64,000 nucleotides of DNA from Protea cynaroides (Eukaryota; Streptophyta; Magnoliopsida; Proteales; Proteaceae), in NCBI GenBank assembly GCA_028583415.1, contig CM053267.1, forward strand, positions 51,784,914 to 51,848,913, written 5' to 3'. This document shows, piece by piece, positions 1 to 10,202 of the stretch; the stretch's first letter is position 1; each line of letters begins with the position of its first letter. The position numbers and the translations under genes are program-made. The notes under the pieces were generated by a model. It made no database searches. It was not told the DNA's origin and saw only the letters and a program-made list of their open reading frames with translations.

Positions 1-103
1 TTTCACTGCCATATCGCCTGTAGGGTCCGCAGACACTCTCTCTCATCAAACTGGACCCAGTTAGTCCAATTTGCCAACAATTATAATATGTAGGCCAACA
101 TAG
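1..103 (+). repeat. 3' tail of a long LTR (left window edge)
   Basis: This matches the end of the solo LTR at 38206-40149, sharing a CACTCTCTCTCATCAAA word, GCCAACAA and a final CCAACA. The next base starts block B, which reads TAGGGTTCCCTAAG as in the copy at 58.4 kb, so the LTR end falls at about 103. The rest lies outside the window. Confidence 0.6.
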
Positions 104-1109
104 GGTTCCCTAAGAACCTACATATTATCTTTGTGAGATTATCTCTCAATAAGAGAGAAAGAGAGGAAAAAAAACAAAGAGGATCCCTTTGTGAGGTGGA
201 AAGAAATGTAGATTTTTTTTGAAGAATAAGAAATTCATTGATTTTCTAAAGTGAATGTAGACATTCCTCATTAGGTGCTAAATTACGATAAATCCTCTTA
301 AGATATGTATGATTGTTTGTTTAATCTTCTTTCTCTTGCTTGCATTTACATCCTATCAAATCCTTTGCCACTGTTTTTGACAAATTGTGTGTTACAACCG
401 CAAGCCAAAAGGTAGATCGAAATAGTGAATAAAAAATTCCATCACCAGATGGATGCACACTCTCAAGGGAGAGTCGAAACCGAGAACACAAAAAGATCCT
501 CTCCAATGGTAGGTTGCCTAGTGAGGCATCCGATAGTTGAGAATTACCTCATAATTATAATCTATGGGCAGCAATTGCTATTTTCCGATTGGTTTCCCAC
601 CATTATTTAGTTATATAATTAATTCATTCATTCATCAATTAATGTTTTATCCATTTCAGAAATCGACTCTAAACATGTTGGAAAAAAAAAGTAAACAAAA
701 TAAAAAGAAACAATCATATGATGCAAATATTCTACATGGCTGAATACGGATTTCCTATCTGTGTCCACGGTGGCATGAAATTTGCTTCACCATCCATGGC
801 TAATTGGGTTACAACGCTCTTCCATGTCTTATTTTTAAATGTTTCAAAAGTCAAGGAGAAAAAAAATGGTTTTTAAAAATTATTTGAAAGTGACTTATCA
901 TTATATTATGTCATTATTAAAGTGTTAGACGTTTTCGAGTAGACATGTGAAATGACAAGATTTTTCCATCAAGGGTAAAAAACAAGTATGGTTATAAATT
1001 AAGTGGTGGCAATAACAAAAAAATCCCTTTTAATAATAGCTCCCCTCCCAATTAAAAACGCTTGGATGGTTAGTTACTGTCCGAATCAATTACGCGATGA
1101 AACTCCATT
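104..1109. repeat. Block B of the tandem segmental duplication (copy 1, first part)
   Basis: Non-coding. It is almost the same as 58401-59412 and clearly related to 34386-35650; fragments are at 29142-30670, 36945-37225 and 52120-54960. It holds a run of words (TTTCTAAAGTGAATGTAGACATTCC, CTTTCTCTTGCTTGCATTTTCATCC) that resemble a decayed LTR end, but no element boundary is visible. Copy 1 is interrupted at 1110 by a retroelement array and resumes at 4471. Confidence 0.75.
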
Positions 1110-2020
1110 TGATGCAGCCCAATTGCATCCATGTTCAAAAATTATATCATTACATCAAAGCCCAAGCTCACCAAGCCCATTTGACCCAAAATCATTTGGC
1201 CTAAGACCAATGTATGAACCATGCTATAAAAGAACCAAAGAATCTAACCCTAGTCACCTTGAAACTAGTCCTTTTTTGGTGATCTTTCAAGTCTCTAGTA
1301 GAGAGTGAGGTGGCATTTTCTATTCAATGATTCTAGAGTCTTCTCTACATTGGAACTTACATCAAGATATTGGAACTTACATCAAAACTTTGGAGCTTAC
1401 ATCAATGCACATTGGGACAAGTTTCAATGCCTTGAAACAAGAATCAACACATTGGGACAAGTTTCTATGTATTGAAGATTTTTAAATCATTTATATTTCT
1501 TTTTTATTGTCTCTATGTACAATCTCAACCTTAGGATTATAAAGGATAGTTGAGATTATTTTGAGTTATTTAAGGTTTGTTAAGCCTATAAATTGTGGCT
1601 TATTCTCATGTAATAGAAGAAGATGATTTGGTGAATGAAATTTGGATTGAAGTTTATCTTCTTCTTTGAACCTTGAAGAGTTCATCTTGAAACCTAGAAG
1701 AGTTTCACTTCAACCTTGAAGAGTTTGAGTTTTTCAATCCCTTGAAACCTTGAAAAAGTTTCATTCCATCCTATAAGAGTTGGAACTTTATTCTTCACCT
1801 ACTTCCTAGAAGAGTTATAGGCCACCTTTAGAGTTGATTTACATCCTAGAAGAGAAGTACGTCACCCCACCTTCACTTCCATCAATTATATCCTTTTCAC
1901 CTTTAAAAAAAAATTTTAAAATTTATTTATGCACTTCACTTCCCTTTTGATTCCTTTGATTTTATATAAATCCACTCTCCCGATCCATTATTTCCATAAG
2001 TTCGAAGCTGGCTTACATCA
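1110..2020 (+). repeat. 5' LTR of the small element
   Basis: 911 bp, starting TGATGCAGCC and ending GGCTTACATCA, followed directly by a primer binding site. Flanking CCATT is a candidate target duplication. It contains a promoter-like GCTATAAAAG at about 1222. Its end is similar to the LTR end of the gypsy element at 21071-25898, which suggests that family (or a close relative) as the source of its proteins. Confidence 0.75.
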
Positions 2021-2036
2021 TTTGGTATCAGAGCTT
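2021..2036 (+). other. Primer binding site, initiator-Met tRNA type
   Basis: TTTGGTATCAGAGCTTTG follows the LTR end without a gap. TGGTATCAGAGC is the usual complement of the plant initiator methionine tRNA 3' end. The inverted copy lies at 4335-4351, and the copy in the 59.4 kb element at 60236-60251. Confidence 0.8.
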
Positions 2037-2057
2037 TGGATGAGAGGATTTCTAATC

Positions 2058-2315
2058 ATGACACTCACTATGGATACAAATCCATTGTATCACATATCAG
2101 TATCACAAAAGTTCAATGATTGTATCATTCCACCATTATCACTTATTCAATTTGTCAATGCATGAGTGATTCTTATACACATTATGGGCATAACGCATTT
2201 GATTACCAAATGCTTGATGAATTTATTAATCTTCCATTTGACCCCGGTGGAATTGAAATACTTTTGGTGGGTAGAACAAGAATTCGAGGACGAATTCTTA
2301 TAAAGAAGGGAAGAA
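2058..2315 (+). pseudogene. Short internal ORF of the small LTR element, frameshifted copy
   Basis: The whole internal region between primer site and second LTR is about 295 bp. It carries one small reading frame (starting MTLTMDTNPLYH) with no match I recognise to gag or pol domains. Near its end is AATTCGAGGACGAATTC, then a purine-rich tract before the LTR; similar words end the pol gene of many plant gypsy elements. In this copy one T is missing near 2164, so the frame stops after about 35 codons. The inverted copy (4056-4351) and the copy at 60273 keep it open. Confidence 0.45.
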
Positions 2316-3150
2316 TGATGCAGCCAAATTGCATCCATGTTCAACAATTATATCATTACATCAAGGCCCAAGCCCACCAAGCCCATTTGACCCAAAATCA
2401 TTTGGCCTAAGACCAAGGTATGAACCATGCTATAAAAGAACCAAAGAATCTAGTCCTAGCCACCTTGAAACCAGTCCATTTTTGGTGATCTTTCAAGTCT
2501 CTAGTGGAGAGTGAAGTGGCATTTTTTATTCAATGATTCTAGAGTCTTCTCTGCATTGGAACTTGCATCAAGATATTAGAACTTACATCAAAACTTTGGA
2601 GCTTGCATCAATGCACATTGGGACAAGTTTCAATGCCTTGGAACAAGAATTAACACATTAGGACAAGTTTCTATGTATTGAAAATTTTTAAATCATTTAT
2701 ATTTCTTTTTTATTTTCTCTATGTCCAATCTCAACCTTAGGATTATAAAGGATGGTTGAGATTATTTTGAGTTATTTAAGGTTTGTTAAGCCTATAAATA
2801 GTGGTTTATTCTCATGTAATAGAAGAAGATGATTTGGTGAATGAAATTTGGATTGAAGTTTATCTTCTCCTTTGAACCTTGAAGAGTTCATCTTGAAACC
2901 TAGAAGAGTTTCACTTCAACCTTGAAAAGTTGGAGCTTTCCAATCCCTTGAAACCTTGAAGAAGTATCATTCTATCCTAGAAGAGTTGGAACTTTATTCT
3001 TCATTTACTTCCTAGAAGAATTGTAAGCCACATTTGGAGTTGATTTACATTCTAAAAGAGAAGTAAGTCACCCCACCTTCACTTCCATCAATTATATCCT
3101 TTTCACCTTTAAGAAAAAAATTCTAAAATTTATTTCTGCACTTCACTTCA
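2316..3150 (+). repeat. Middle LTR, truncated at its 3' end
   Basis: Starts TGATGCAGCC after a purine tract and is collinear with the first LTR until GCACTTCACTTC, where the inverted copy begins. It lacks the last ~90 bp. Confidence 0.75.
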
Positions 3151-4055
3151 TGATATAAGCCAACTTTAGACTAATGGAAATAATGGATCAGGAGAGTGGA
3201 TTTATACAAAATCAAAGGAATCCAAAGGGAAGTGAAGTGCAGAAATAAATTTTGAAATTTTTTCTTAAAGGTGAAAAAGATATAATTGATGGAAATGAAG
3301 GTGGAGTGACTTACTTCTTTTCTAAGATGTAAATCAACTCCAAAGGTGGCCTACAACTCTTCGAGGAAGTAGGTGAAGAATAAAGTTCCAACTCTTATAG
3401 GATGGAATGAATCTTTTTCAAGGTTTCAAGGGACTGAAAAGCTTCAACTCTTCAAGATTGAAGTGAAACTCTTCTTTCAAGATGAACTCTTCAAGGTTCA
3501 AAGGAGAAGATAAACTTTAATCCAAATTTCATTCACCAAATCATCTTCTTCTATTACATGAGAATAAACCACTATTTATAGGCTTAAAAATTCTTAAATA
3601 ACTCAAAATAATCTCAACCATCCTATATAATCCTAAGGTTGAGATTGTACATAGAAAAAATAAAAAAAATATATAAATGATTTAAAATTTTTCAATACAT
3701 AGAAACTTGTCTCAATGTGTTGATTCTTGTTCCAAGGCATTGAAACTTGTCCCAATGTGCATTGATGCAAGCTCCAACGTTTTGATGTAAATTCCAATAT
3801 CTTGATGCAAGCTCCAATGTAGAAAAGACTCTAGAAACATTGACTAGAAAATGTCACCTCATTCTCCACTAGAGGCTTGAAAGGTCACCAAAAAGGGACT
3901 GGTTTGAAGGAGAAGGACCAAGTTCATTGGTTCTTTTGTAGCTTAGTTCATACCTTGGTCTTAGGCCAAATGATTTTGGATCAAATGGGCTTGGTGGGCT
4001 TAGGCCTTGATGGAATGATATAATTGTTGAACATGGATGCAATTGGGCTACATCA
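3151..4055 (-). repeat. Full LTR, inverted
   Basis: Reverse complement of the first LTR, with outer end TGATATAAGCC on the left and CTACATCA on the right. The internal region follows in inverted orientation. Confidence 0.75.
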
Positions 4056-4351
4056 TTCTTCCATTCTTTAAAAGAATTCGTCCTCGAATTCTTGTTCTAC
4101 CCACCAAAAGTATTTCAATTCCACCGGGATCAAATGGAAGATTAGTAAATTCATCAAGCATTTGATAGCCAAATGTGTTATGCCCATGATGTGTATAGGA
4201 ATCACTCAATGCATTGACAAATTGAACAAGTGATAATGGTGGAATGATACAATCATTGAACTTTTGTGATACTGGTATGTGATACAATGGATTTGTATCC
4301 ATAGTGAGTGCCATGATCAGAAATCCTCTTCTCCAAAGCTCTGATACCAAA
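4056..4351 (-). mobile_element. Internal region of the small element, inverted, ORF open
   Basis: Same content as 2021-2315 on the other strand: purine tract, AATTCGAGGACGAATTC, the short reading frame without the frameshift, and the initiator-Met primer site at its right end. No protein domain is recognised. Confidence 0.65.
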
Positions 4352-4443
4352 TGATGTAAGCCAACTTCGGACTTATGAAAATAATGAATCGAGAGAGTGG
4401 ATTTATATAAAATCAAAGGAATCAAAAGGGAAGTGAAGTGCAG
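4352..4443 (-). repeat. LTR fragment (last ~90 bp only), inverted
   Basis: Begins TGATGTAAGCC and stops inside GAAGTGCAG, the point where the LTR at 2316-3150 also stops. It joins host sequence through a shared GAA, and the following ~28 bases repeat those at about 1083-1110. Confidence 0.7.
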
Positions 4444-5950
4444 AATCAATTACGCGATGAAACTCCATTTCTCATCCTATCAAAAGGCCCATATGCCATT
4501 GATGTTGAGAATTGGATGTCTCATATTCTATTACATTGGTTTATAGCTAACTCCTCAAGGCCATCAAGAACCCCTATATGAGCACTCTTTTCTTTTGACT
4601 TCTAAAACATTTGGAAATAAGACAAGGAATAACAATCAAAAGAAGGTTACATATTTTAAATACACATGTGAAACAACGTGCACGACAACTAAATTGACCA
4701 TCACATATTAAAGAAATTGAAGACCATAACTTTTTGATTGGCAGAAATGAGTAAAAAAAAAAGTAAGAATATTTTATTTGCTAATGGATTGTTGGTCTAC
4801 CTGACCACGACGAGATAAGGGGATACAAATTCATGACTCTAGAGGGAATTTCAAACACTTTATACATGAACATCTTTTTCCTTTGATTTCTAAAACATTT
4901 GGAAATAAGACAAAGAACAATGAAAAGAAGGGTACATATTCTAAATACACCTATGAGACAACGTGCAAGACAACTAAATTGACTATCACATATTAAAGAA
5001 ATTGAGAACCATAACTATTTCACATAAATGAGTAAAAAAAAAGTAAGACATTTTATTTGCCAGGGGATCACTGGTCTACTTGACGAGGACGAGGTAAGGG
5101 TATACAAATTCATAAGTCAAGGGAATTTCAAATACTTTATACATGAGGGGGCAAGTAATTATTCTATTTACATGGTCTATTGCTATAAATCGTGGTTCCC
5201 TTTACCCTAATTGTTTCCCAATGAAATTTTCAATGCGAATAATATTTTACATTTAAAATTTCTTTGTGTAAAGTTTTTTTTTACTTTTTCAATGCATTTT
5301 ATTGTATTTTTGTATTTTACATCAAAACAAATAATAGAAAATTTTATACAATTTTTTGTTCATCATTTTATATGGAAACAAATGGAACCTTTGCACCATC
5401 AACTAAGTAAACTTTTGTGATATTTTTTTATTTTCCCTAACTGGTTTGTGAATAGAAAAAACAAATTTCCTTTGAAATTTGGAATAGTCATCTTGAGAAT
5501 GATGAAATTTACATTGTTAAATTTATATTTTAATTTTTCAAGTCTTTTTTTTTTTTCTCTCTTTTTTCTCTTTTTTTTTTTTTTTCTAAACAAACACATC
5601 ATTCCATAGTTTTATGAGTGAACACGACAACCAAGTTGACCTTCAAAGAGTAATAGAATTTTGAAATTCATACGCAGGCCATTTCATAGATAGGATTCCC
5701 AGATAGGGGTTGCAAAACATTATAAAATTCCACTTTAAACCAGGCTTTGAAATTTACTTGGACCATGTTTGATGTGACATAGGAAAGTGCATAGAAATTT
5801 CCTTTTGTATACATTTCTCTTGAACACATAATGGTTGGAATCAACAAGATTAGAGACTCGATAATGACAATCCAACAAAAAAATTATACTTTTTTTTCGG
5901 TAAAGAAAAAAAAAATTATCCACTTGAATGATAATTATTAATTTGTAACT
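4444..5950. repeat. Block B, copy 1, second part, with an internal tandem duplication
   Basis: Continues the collinear match to 35620-36385 and 53740-54960. Inside it a segment of about 300 bp occurs twice in a row (about 4578-4880 and 4881-5150), each with CTAAAACATTTGGAAATAAG, ACTAAATTGACCATCACAT and TTTATACATGA. The copy at 35760-36240 also has two, the one at 53800-54060 only one. I see no gene. Confidence 0.7.
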
Positions 5951-6660
5951 AAATTATTCTCCAAATAAATCTTCAAACTATCATAAAATAAAAAGGGCTT
6001 CATATGGTTAGTCAATAAAACCATGGTATATATACATGATTCCATGGATTTTGTAGTAAGTGAATCGACTGGATTGGATGATCTATACCAGATTATTTTG
6101 GATTGGATCGTTCTATCTCAAAAGGCAGATGGTGAATCAGTAAAAATCGGGATCGAGATGTGCAAATTTGTTTTTTTATTGTTTATTTATTAACTTAAAA
6201 AAAAAAAAAAAAGACTACCCAGCTACGTGAGAAACCAGTCCAATGAAATAAAAATCTAATTTCAATTAGATGATCATGCATGAGGAACCACATCGTCTCT
6301 TATCATTGGAGAGAAGCCAGCTATGATCACACATGGCTGGCCTTCACACGGTTTAGTATGCACACCAGATAAAGGTCAACCTTTCACAATCAACAAGACT
6401 GACCAAGGAGATGATTTTTATCCCATGCATGAACCCTGGCCACTGACAGTAAAAAAAAAAAATTAATCACATCTCCTTCCCAATAAACTAATCATGACTA
6501 TTAATACAAAAAATTTTCCAAGAAAATTGAAGTTGTGCTTTCCATTCCGATCAAATAACAGATTTCAAAAATAAAAAAATAAAAAAATAAAACTGATTTT
6601 AACAACAACAAACAAATCTCTCTTCCCTCTCCGCCTCCTTATTGACTAGTTACCACACAG
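5951..6660. other. AT-rich 3' flank of the cystatin pseudogene
   Basis: No reading frame worth naming. From about 6040 it runs collinear with 55150-55760, so it is part of the duplicated cystatin segment. It contains A-tracts at 6198 and 6452. Confidence 0.6.
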
Positions 6661-6688
6661 CCTTATTAACAATTTGAGAAAATGTTCA

Positions 6689-7052
6689 TCACTGAAATTT
6701 TTTGAAAGCAATGAGCTTCTTAACATCTTTCGGCAGATTCTCATACACTATACTCCCATAATCAGCAGCAACACCATGGTCTTTCGCAATCAAAACACTG
6801 GAATATTTCCTTCCACTAACGTCTTGATACGCAGCTTGCTTCACAGAGACAAACTGGAGGTCTACCTTTGCTTCCTTGTTATGTTCACTTATTGAGAAAA
6901 TGCCGATCTCTTGAATTTGCGGATCCGTCACGTTAGCAGCATGCCAACCTCCAACTGCAGTTGTTGGCTCAGTAACATCAACAACAGCAGAAGATTATGA
7001 AAGAGAAGAAATGAAAATGAAACAAGGAGGAAGAAGGACAACTAGTTCTCAA
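6689..7052 (-). pseudogene. Phytocystatin pseudogene (cysteine protease inhibitor)
   Basis: Paralogue of the intact gene at 55787-56149. The cystatin core is readable: VTDPQIQEIG, a LARFAV-like helix motif (IGIFSISEHN) and a first hairpin QDVSG that fits the QxVxG papain-binding consensus, then KDHGVAADYGSIVYEN and a normal end. The 5' part is broken. The position of the ATG in the intact copy reads TTG here, one base is missing just after it, and a further small indel lies in the signal peptide, so the secretion signal and core are in different frames. The pseudogene therefore keeps the better inhibitory loop while the intact paralogue has a changed one. An upstream or alternative start rescuing it is not visible. 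TATA-like sequence remains upstream. Confidence 0.75.
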
Positions 7053-7125
7053 TTTTTCTTGAGTTCCAAAACCTTAAGAAAGACGAGTTCTGGATCGTCT
7101 GCACTGTTCAGGGGACGCTGTGATG

Positions 7126-7138
7126 GGTTTATATATTT
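7126..7138 (-). promoter_or_regulatory. TATA box of the cystatin pseudogene
   Basis: AAATATATAAACC on the minus strand, about 75 bp upstream of the former start and in the same place as in the intact copy (56226-56238). Confidence 0.5.
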
Positions 7139-7198
7139 GCTTTATCAATTCCTATCAATGGAAAGGTAATGAAGTTGGTTTTTCTTATTTTTTTGGTT

Positions 7199-8165
7199 GA
7201 CTTATGTTGATCACAGGTAGACATTGAGAAGGGGGATGAATCAGTGTCTTCAATAATTCTTTCCAGACATTTTCTTTGAAGACAGACGATGCCTTGAGCT
7301 GATGCTTCACACACTGACCACAACCACACAGCTACTGAAATCCAATCACACACACACAGTCGTAGCCACAACCACCTCGCGATCACAGAGTGGCTAGGTC
7401 TGTCATGTTGTGCACACCCATCCTGTAGGTCATTCCAGACACTTCACAATATACAGAATATAAACAATTATACATAACATCCACAACACAAAGATATATG
7501 TGGTTCACCACCACAGTGTGTGATAGTTAGTTCATGGAGTAATGTCCTACGGGCTCCGAATATACTCAATACATTTCTTTTATCTGTCTACACAGCAAGG
7601 AGTACATACACCCAATTTACCTAGTATAAAACCCGGAGAGCATGAATGTGCTAATAATTTAGGTATCAAGTATCAGTGTTCAACACAAGCCCACATACCA
7701 CACTTAACCCGCACCCACAGGAAGCTAACAATAATAATTTTAGGGCTTATAACAATGCCATACAATTTTAACACATATTAGTTAGGTTTTCATCATTCAT
7801 TACTTACCACTACCATATAATGAGTACAAAAATTAGACAATCAATTTATACCAGGTTAGAAAGCTTACAACCCTTGTCTGATATTTTTTTGGTACTCTAC
7901 AAAAACTCTGGGATATCTCTATGAAGCCTGACATAGTCCAGAAATCCATTGGAATCTTCAAGTTTCTCTCCACAGTGATAAACTTAAGTCTTCAAGTGGA
8001 AACAATCATAATGAGGCTCCCTTGCCCTCTTCCACTCTCTTTCCCCATACCCAAGCTCACACCTCTCATTGATGGCTAATGCTCAGTTTCACTCTTCATT
8101 GACGCACAATAAGTCTTCAACCAACCCTCTCCTCAACATTGCCTTAATACATCCATGGAGTGATA
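7199..8165 (+). repeat. LTR relic related to the 38.2-40.1 kb solo LTR
   Basis: Collinear with the first ~850 bp of the solo LTR at 38206: GAGAAGGGGGATGAATCAGTGTC near the start, then the ACACACACA stretch, ATGTGGTTCACCACCACAGTGTGTGAT, the GGAGTAATGTCCTACGGGCTCCG word, and ACTCTTCATTGACGCACAA. The right half is missing and no target duplication is seen. It lies in the upstream region of the cystatin pseudogene. Confidence 0.6.
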
Positions 8166-8199
8166 GTAAACAACAGAATACATTGAACAATATTATTCA

Positions 8200-8600
8200 A
8201 ACTCTTCAACTATAAATTTTGTGATTTATATCCATTAAATATATCGAGTGATGCATGAACAACCCGGATTTAAAGAGTGTTAAATTATTCATATCATTTT
8301 ATCCAAAAAAAAATTATTCATATCATTGACACATCACCTATCTAAAATCAGAATATGGACCAGGTCCATGGGGCTGAAATCATCTCCAATTATTGGAGGC
8401 TCCAATTGCCCATCCACTGGTTGTAGTTAACCAGGCGCATCTACCAATGTATTGGTAGGCATGTCCAGTTAACTCCAATCGCGGGATTGGCTATTGGAGC
8501 CTCCAATAATTGGAGACGAATTGGACTCAGGTCCATGACAGACACACGTAGACATTGGGAATTGATATTTGGTCTTGTAAATTTAAAGACTTCAAGCCTG
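8200..8600. repeat. Spacer segment of the duplicated unit, paralogous to 20190-20330
   Basis: Shares ATTGACACATC, GGACCAGGT and ACATTG-GAATTGATATTT words in the same order with 20225-20310. The copy here carries a MITE that the other lacks. No coding sequence seen. Confidence 0.55.
8371..8528. mobile_element. Mutator-type MITE 1 (158 bp)
   Basis: Near-perfect fold-back with arms of about 75 bp, including CCAATTATTGGAGGCTCCAAT and its complement. It is flanked by a 9-bp direct repeat AGGTCCATG (8362-8370 and 8529-8537). The paralogous segment at about 20266 has one copy (AGGTACATG) and no element, which is the empty site. Long terminal inverted repeats and a 9-bp duplication are typical of Mutator-like elements. 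Confidence 0.8.
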
Positions 8601-9005
8601 GTTTGGCATGCATTTTGGGAATTTTTTTTCTTACAAATGTATTCTCCGAATGCAGATTGCTTTCCTAATATAAATGGATGACGGGTTAAGAAGTAAGACA
8701 TTTTTTGTTCTAGACTCAAAATGCAGAATGGGTTAAAACTTAAATAGTGTGTTCGTTATTGGGTTGTCTTAGAGAATGTGTTCCTTGTACCATGTTAGAG
8801 AATGAAGAGGTAGGAAAGATACTCAATAGGGAAACATGGTTTGGTTTGAGTCTTTGAGGTACCCTACTTCCATTAAAAGATTGCTTTCTTTTGTATTCTT
8901 TTTTCAAATTACGTATAGTCCTTAAGATTGGTTCCTGTATTGTAGGAAACTGGAGATTGTTTTTCTCTATTCTAGGTAAGGGTAGAAGACACATCCCTAT
9001 AAATC
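8601..9005. other. Intergenic, no gene seen
   Basis: Mixed AT-rich sequence with short chance frames only. Confidence 0.4.
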
Positions 9006-9246
9006 GGATTCAAATCCTCTCCATCCTCGCTTTCTGATGGAGAGTTGGTGGCCCCATTAGATGGCCGACACCTGGGGCTCGGGTGAATCCGAGCCCTCCA
9101 TCCGAGCCGACAAGCTAAGCAGACACCCCCTTGTCGGCTCGGATGGAGAGCTAGATTCACCGAGCCCTAGGTGTCAGCCCAGTGTCGGCCATCTAATGGG
9201 GCCACCATCTCTCCATCCAAAACGAGGATGGAGAGGATCTGGATCC
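9006..9246. mobile_element. Mutator-type MITE 2 (241 bp, GC-rich)
   Basis: Fold-back element with arms of about 105 bp: outer GGATTCAAATCCTCTCC versus GGATCCAGATCCTCTCC, and inner TGTCGGCTCGGATGGAG with its complement. A 9-bp duplication CTATAAATC flanks it (8997-9005 and 9247-9255). Its ends resemble those of MITE 3 at 26214. A decayed related piece (CCCCATTAGATAACTGACAC) lies at about 49573. Confidence 0.8.
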
Positions 9247-9255
9247 CTATAAATC

Positions 9256-10202
9256 ATCCTTGCATCTGTGGATTACTTTACGATATTATCACCATGGTGA
9301 TCCGTGGTGGAGTGTAACGGCTGGGAAAATTCATCTCCTCGAATGGACGGATGTGCTCTTATAATCACTAAATCTAAGTAAGGTTGAAGATCCCAGAATC
9401 CGACGATTGATCAGTAAACTTGAGGATTTTACTATAAAATGTAGGTTTCATTGATTCTACTAATGAACATGCTAGATCGAACATGAATTGGGATAAAGAG
9501 ATAAAAGAGGCAACTTGGAAACAATTATGATCATAACATGTGATGCAGTTCCTCTACAAAGTCAAACTTATAAAACAATTCCTCTACAATTATTCTATGA
9601 TGTTTGAGTTTAAAAAAAACTTGGAAATGTTCTATACGGATCGCTTATACATACGTCTATCTTCCATGGGACTCATCATCCTTCATATGAAGTGGGTCTC
9701 ACACATTAGAGGTGTGTCCTACAACCCATAGAAGATGATGGAATTCCAAAGAGAGTACATATACACATAGAGGAACCAGCATTCTATTATTGAAAGTTTT
9801 TCTTTACCGTGCATAAGGGGAAGCAAGTGACAATAATACGAATCTGAGAACCCTCTCCCAATAAAAAAAATATGGGAAAAGAAACATTGTCCAGCATCCT
9901 CCATGCCCCTGTAATATGGGATTGTAAAATGACAATGATAGAATGATTATTTCATAGTTCCATGTGAGAAGGCATAGTAACACATTGACTGGCAATTTTG
10001 TTTTGCCCAAAAAATATATATAAGAAATGGAAAAACTCATTAACACCTGAAAACAAATATGTATTATTGAATTAATTGACAGTGTGACAATAATCATGAA
10101 TGTATCTGAAACTTAAAAATCACAAAATAGGACACATATTACCAAATTAATAATAAAAACACCCACAAATTAACAACAATACAAGGGAAAAAAAAAGACG
10201 CT
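9256..10202. other. 3' flank of the His-rich gene, no gene seen
   Basis: AT-rich. The part around 10000-10190 is similar to 49930-50100, downstream of the other His-rich gene (both have AAATATATA, AAACTCA and ATGTATTAT words). A palindromic stretch at about 9660-9735 (CATGGGACTCATCATCC) resembles the fold-back family at 52406 and 54978. Confidence 0.45.

Larger units (their letters stand above)
1110..4443. mobile_element. Compound array of a small non-autonomous gypsy-type LTR element, second half inverted
   Basis: Order on the plus strand is full LTR (1110-2020), internal (2021-2315), LTR lacking its last ~90 bp (2316-3150), full LTR inverted (3151-4055), internal inverted (4056-4351), then only the last ~90 bp of an LTR inverted (4352-4443). 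Both partial LTRs break at the same LTR word, GCACTTCACTTC. This is what an LTR-int-LTR-int-LTR tandem would give if the part from mid-LTR to its outer end were turned round in place. The host word before the array (about 1083-1110) is repeated after it (about 4443-4470). The empty site is preserved near 35641. Confidence 0.75.

Noticed and set aside
4578..5150. CRISPR-like direct repeats
   Set aside because: Two long units, no short regular repeats with unique spacers, and the context is plant nuclear DNA.
9061..9252. 63-codon frame across MITE 2
   Set aside because: Product of the inverted repeat; open in mirrored frames for the same reason.
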